A stretch of 64,000 bases of DNA from Treponema sp. Lineage in GTDB: Bacteria > Spirochaetota > Spirochaetia > Treponematales > Breznakiellaceae. The DNA lies in contig WQZG01000005.1 in assembly GCA_009780855.1 (NCBI GenBank), positions 1 through 64,000 of the forward strand, read 5' to 3'. The position numbers were made by a program, and so were the translations under genes. Of the stretch, positions 60,693 to 64,000 are shown piece by piece; positions within the stretch are counted from its first letter, which is position 1, and each line of letters begins with the position of its first letter. The notes beneath the pieces were generated by a model. The model ran no database searches. It saw only the letters and a list, made by a program, of their open reading frames with translations, and had not been told where the DNA came from.

Positions 60693-61507
60693 TTAAAAAT
60701 TTCTACCGGTAAATTTGGCGCGGTTTTTTCCAGAGCCTTTTTTAGGGCCCTTGCCCTGTTCTCCAGAAGTTCCGGTTCAGCCTGCTGCGCCGCCGGGTCC
60801 GACGGGCCGGAGCGCGCCTTGCCGTAAATCTGCACTGATTTTAAATTACCCGCGGCCGCAAACCCGGTTACCAAATTGCTCCAGGCTTCTTCTTCGTTCG
60901 CCGGCGGCGGCAAACCGTTAATTTTACAAACCATGGTTTGTACCGTAAAAGGAGCCTTAAGCGAAAACTCCTTTACACGTTCGTTTAATTTTCCAAATTC
61001 TATACCGCAGGGGCTGTTGATTTTTTTAAACCATTCTTCTGTACCCGCGTCAACCTTTAGCCAAATACATAAACCTTCATTGGCTTTTTTGGAAAGCAAA
61101 TCGAAAATTTTGTTTTTTAAAAGTCCTGTTCCGTTTGTTATAAGGACAACCTGGGTCCCGGAGACAAGCTCGTCCCGGATATTAATTGTCCTTTCAAGCA
61201 TTTGTTCAAAATCCGCTGACATGGTCGGTTCGCCGTTTCCGGAAAAACACAGATCCATTATTGGGATTTTTTCTTCCAGGGCAGTCTTTACCGCTTCCCG
61301 CAGATCCGCATCTGCCTGTACAGAGGAGAAAGCCGCTCTCTCCGGAAAGGGAAAAACCTCACAATAAGGACAATTGTAATTGCAGGTTTTTTTATCGGGG
61401 AAAAGGTTGATGCCGATTGAAAGCCCTTTGGAGCGGCGGGAGTAAACGGGATAAATCAATGAGCCTTTTTCGCGTCCCCTGTGATTTTCGATTGCTCCCG
61501 CTTTCAA
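60689..61507 (-). CDS. Radical SAM protein (COG0731-like)
   Basis: 272 residues. The cluster motif CNYNCPYCEVFPFPE lies near residues 42-56, SIGINLFPDKKTCNYNCPYC being the start of the domain, and MDLCFSGNGEPTMSADF near 98 is the SAM-contact motif. This is the COG0731-type family of stand-alone radical SAM proteins related to tRNA wyosine synthase TYW1; many members are uncharacterised. No SPASM Cys cluster. The product is not predictable from neighbours. Confidence 0.8.
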   Translation of the reverse strand: MKAGAIENHRGREKGSLIYPVYSRRSKGLSIGINLFPDKKTCNYNCPYCEVFPFPERAAFSSVQADADLREAVKTALEEKIPIMDLCFSGNGEPTMSADFEQMLERTINIRDELVSGTQVVLITNGTGLLKNKIFDLLSKKANEGLCIWLKVDAGTEEWFKKINSPCGIEFGKLNERVKEFSLKAPFTVQTMVCKINGLPPPANEEEAWSNLVTGFAAAGNLKSVQIYGKARSGPSDPAAQQAEPELLENRARALKKALEKTAPNLPVEIFN

Positions 61508-61526
61508 TTCCTGTTCACTTCCGCCT

Positions 61527-63506
61527 TTACTTCCTTAAAACCAGGTTCGCCAGCGCGGCCGCCGTGTAACCCATGTGCTCCGCGACTTTGGCGGTGGGGC
61601 CGGATTCACCGAATCTGTCTATGGAAAAAATGTCTTCAGGTTTGGCCCAGCGTTCCCAGCCCATACGGACTCCGGCTTCGCAGCAGATCACACGGGCGCC
61701 CTGCGGAACAATTGCGTTCCGGATGACTTCGCTTTGTTTTTCAAAAAGCTCCCTGCTTATCATGGAAACAACCTGTACTTTTTTACCCTGTTTTGCCGCG
61801 ATATCTGCCGCTTCCATTGCCGTGTTTACTTCGGATCCTGTGGCGATTATGACCGTATCGGCAGCAGCGGATTTTTTTGCGATGTAGGCGCCGGTCCGGA
61901 TGGTATTCTTCCATTCGGGATCGTCCTTGGCAAAAACAACAGTGTTCTGCCGCGTCAATGCCAGAACGGTCGGGCCGTTTTTATTTTCCATGGCCATGAT
62001 CCAGGCTTCGCCGGTTTCTTCCGCGTCGGCAGGCCGCAGCACAAGTACATTGGGCATGGCGCGCAGGCTGGCGATATGTTCAATTGGCTGGTGGGTGGGG
62101 CCGTCTTCGCCAATCAGTATGGAGTCGTGGGTCAGGACATAAATTACAGGCTGCTTCATTATGGCGGAGAGCCTTAACGCAGGCCGCAGATAATCGGAGA
62201 ATACCATGAAGGTGGCGCAGAACGGACGCAGGCCGCCGTGAAGCGCAATGCCGTTGGAAATGGCCGCCATCGCAAATTCCCTGATCCCAAAATGAATGTA
62301 TCTGCCGGTTCTGTCAGCGGATGTAAACGCCTTCTCCGGCAGCGCGACCGCGTTGGGTGTTCTCAAATCTGCCGATCCTCCGACCAGGGCCTTGTTGGCC
62401 GCCGCAATTGCCGCCAGTGTTTTGTTGGCGGCTGTCCTGGTCGCGATTTTTTCGCTCGGCTGGTAAACCGGCATTGCCGCCTTAAAAATCCTGCCCGCGT
62501 AAAAATCATCCCATTCGGTTTTTAGGCCGGGATTTTCCGCTGCCCAGGCATTAAAGTTTTCCTGCCACGCCAGTCTTGTTTTTTTCCATTCAGCTTTTTT
62601 AATCTCAAAATACGCGGCCGCTTCCGGGGCCACATAAAAATCGCCTTCAATTCCAAGGGCCTTTCTGGCGGCCGCTATTTCTTCCGCGCCCAGCGGAGCG
62701 CCGTGTATATCGGAGGTGCCCTGTTTTGTCGGCGCTCCCTTGCCGATGATTGATTTTAAAATAATAAGGCTCGGTTTTTTTGTCTCCGCCTTTGCCCGGC
62801 TTACCAGATTGTTGATTCCTTCAAAATCGTACATCGAACCGGACTGAACCTTCCAGCCGTACGCTTCATAGCGTTTTGCAACATCTTCTGTAAAAGCCAG
62901 ATCGGTGCTGCCGTCTATCGTAATATTGTTTGAATCGTAAAAAACTATAAGTTTTCCAAGGCCCAAATGGCCGGCCAGGGAAGACGCCTCTGATGTTACT
63001 CCTTCCATAAAACATCCGTCGCCGGATAAAACATATGTGTAATGATCCACAATTTTATGCTTGGGCGTATTGAATCTGGCCGCCAGCATTTCCTCCGCTA
63101 TGGCCATTCCCACGGCTGACGCGAATCCCTGACCCAGCGGGCCGGTAGTCATTTCAATTCCTTCGGCAAGGCCGTATTCCGGATGGCCTGCCGCAGCGGA
63201 GCCGATTTGCCTGAAATTTTTTATTGAATCCAGGGTAATGGTTTTATACCCGGAAAGATAAAGCAGCGAATACAGAAACATGGAGCCGTGTCCCGCTGAT
63301 AAAATAAAACGGTCGCGGTCCGGCCATTTTGAGTCTGACGGATCGTGGCGCAGCAGTTCGCCGTAAAGAATTGCTCCAAGTTCTGCCGCTCCCATGCAGA
63401 CACCCGGATGTCCGGAGTTTGCCTTCTGAACCGCGTCCATGGAAAGGGCCCTTACGGAGACGGCAATTTTTTCCAGCGCCTTGATATTTAATTTATCACT
63501 GTACAT
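61527..63506 (-). CDS. tkt: Transketolase
   Basis: 659 residues, AAAGGAG site. Thiamine diphosphate motif GDGCFMEGVTSEASSLAGHLGLGKLIVFYDSNNITIDG near residues 155-192 (in part), pyrimidine domain HFGIREFAMAAISNGIALHGG near 405 with the catalytic Glu, and DSILIGEDGPTHQPIEH near 465. Single-chain, full length. It shuffles two-carbon units in the pentose phosphate pathway, which would take up xylulose 5-phosphate derived from lyxose or xylose. Confidence 0.96.
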   Translation of the reverse strand: MYSDKLNIKALEKIAVSVRALSMDAVQKANSGHPGVCMGAAELGAILYGELLRHDPSDSKWPDRDRFILSAGHGSMFLYSLLYLSGYKTITLDSIKNFRQIGSAAAGHPEYGLAEGIEMTTGPLGQGFASAVGMAIAEEMLAARFNTPKHKIVDHYTYVLSGDGCFMEGVTSEASSLAGHLGLGKLIVFYDSNNITIDGSTDLAFTEDVAKRYEAYGWKVQSGSMYDFEGINNLVSRAKAETKKPSLIILKSIIGKGAPTKQGTSDIHGAPLGAEEIAAARKALGIEGDFYVAPEAAAYFEIKKAEWKKTRLAWQENFNAWAAENPGLKTEWDDFYAGRIFKAAMPVYQPSEKIATRTAANKTLAAIAAANKALVGGSADLRTPNAVALPEKAFTSADRTGRYIHFGIREFAMAAISNGIALHGGLRPFCATFMVFSDYLRPALRLSAIMKQPVIYVLTHDSILIGEDGPTHQPIEHIASLRAMPNVLVLRPADAEETGEAWIMAMENKNGPTVLALTRQNTVVFAKDDPEWKNTIRTGAYIAKKSAAADTVIIATGSEVNTAMEAADIAAKQGKKVQVVSMISRELFEKQSEVIRNAIVPQGARVICCEAGVRMGWERWAKPEDIFSIDRFGESGPTAKVAEHMGYTAAALANLVLRK

Positions 63507-63544
63507 ATTATTTTCTCCTTTTTCTTCCGGTTTTTTCCAGTTTT

Positions 63545-64000
63545 TTATTTCCAGTTTTTTTCGGTGTTTTTTATATAGTCGATTATTTTTGAGCCTTCAG
63601 CTTTTTCATTGAGCAATTTGTTGAATTCATCCTGCTGGCAAAAAAAACTTACAATGGAAAGCGTCTTTAGATGGTACTGCGCCGATGCCGAGACCAGCAA
63701 TATTAATGAATTAACCGGTTTCCCGTCCAGGGCTTTCCAGTCCGCGCTGTGTTCCAAAAAACCAATGGCCGCAAACTGCTCTTCCGGGGCTGTAATTACC
63801 GGATTTCTGGGATGGGGAACAGCTATTCCGTTGCCTATGCCGGTGGTCATCAGGGCTTCCCTTTCCATCACGGCTTTGAGTAAAATTCTCGAGGTTATCG
63901 AATCCGGAATCCGGATTGTATTTATAAAGGTCTCAAGAATTTTTTGCACCGGACCTCCCGGCAGCCCGTAGTAAATTCCGCCGCGTTCCAGAAGTTCACC
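63545..64000 (-). CDS. PTS EIIA domain protein, PtsN/FruA-like (5' end outside window)
   Basis: 152 residues visible; the frame stays open to the window edge (GELLERGGIYYGLPGGPVQK), so the true start lies upstream. The phosphorylated His is in GIGNGIAVPHPRNP, followed by AIGFLEHSADWKALDG and LILLVSASAQYHLKTLS, the fructose/nitrogen EIIA pattern. In spirochaetes such domains often follow an N-terminal DNA-binding-like region, which the visible GGIYYGLPG linker would fit. Likely a regulator rather than a sugar carrier, since no EIIBC is adjacent. It lies 38 bp upstream of tkt. Confidence 0.8.
   Translation of the reverse strand, partial: GELLERGGIYYGLPGGPVQKILETFINTIRIPDSITSRILLKAVMEREALMTTGIGNGIAVPHPRNPVITAPEEQFAAIGFLEHSADWKALDGKPVNSLILLVSASAQYHLKTLSIVSFFCQQDEFNKLLNEKAEGSKIIDYIKNTEKNWK

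Noticed and set aside
61575-62177. 200-residue plus-strand frame
   Set aside because: Antisense to the transketolase gene.
1-64000. Insertion sequences or prophage
   Set aside because: No transposase, integrase, capsid or terminase-like protein is encoded in any plausible frame.

Overview
The window looks like chromosome of an anaerobic, gut-type spirochaete related to Treponema. I infer this from several features: a MurA with Asp in place of the catalytic Cys, a long DUF115 (Maf/MptE-like) protein of the motility-associated type, LplA/LplB/YtcP-type sugar ABC transporters without their own ATPase, frequent TTG starts, an OmpA-DUF2934 protein, and oxygen-independent enzymes (anSME-type sulfatase maturase, EtfAB, PyrK/PyrD). 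Species cannot be fixed from the sequence alone. No prophage, insertion sequence or CRISPR array is visible.

Layout. 1-4.1 kb (minus): end of a D-lyxose isomerase, a DUF115 protein and a membrane-anchored SurA/PpiD-like foldase. 4.2-4.6 kb: tRNA-Asp and tRNA-Pro. 4.8-10.5 kb: sulfatase/ABC locus A (binding protein, two permeases, a FliG-C-like mini-protein, sulfatase). 10.5-14.1 kb: large hybrid sensor kinase. 14.3-20.4 kb: locus B (binding protein, two permeases, sulfatase, with a divergent URO-D-like gene inside it). 20.5-23.4 kb: two more sulfatases. 23.4-26.3 kb: operon of a BASS-type carrier, anaerobic sulfatase-maturating enzyme and a TauE/SafE exporter. 26.4-44.1 kb: mostly housekeeping and envelope genes (thioredoxin reductase, GH3 glycosidase, CtpA, RsmE, WecG-like transferase, TrmJ-like methylase, SDR, STAS/YbjN-like/PspA cluster, a three-gene membrane/TPR/J-domain operon, a two-component system, a flavodoxin-like protein, MurA). 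44.2-44.7 kb: a decayed HEPN-MNT pair. 44.9-49.9 kb: locus C (sulfatase, two permeases, lipoprotein binding protein). 49.9-51.2 kb: an AT-rich island with two small genes and strong hairpins. 51.2-64 kb: OmpA-DUF2934, MTHFR-EtfB-EtfA, Hsp20, PyrK-PyrD-PyrE, glutamate dehydrogenase, ankyrin protein, radical SAM protein, transketolase and a PTS EIIA-like protein.

How the genes fit together. The most distinctive feature is the sulfatase set. Five Cys-type sulfatases, none with a signal peptide, lie beside three complete binding-protein/permease sets and one cytosolic enzyme that makes their formylglycine residue. The simplest model is uptake of sulfated saccharides, desulfation in the cytoplasm, and export of the released sulfur oxyanion by the TauE/SafE-type carrier. 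The first locus also carries an 88-residue protein resembling the FliG C-terminal domain, for which I know no precedent in such an operon.

Regulatory signals readable in the sequence include a near-consensus sigma-54 promoter feeding a strongly structured hsp20 leader, several genes whose -10 box ends only 6-9 bases before an ATG without a ribosome-binding site (probably leaderless mRNAs), and 7-6-7 palindromes at the promoters of two binding-protein genes.
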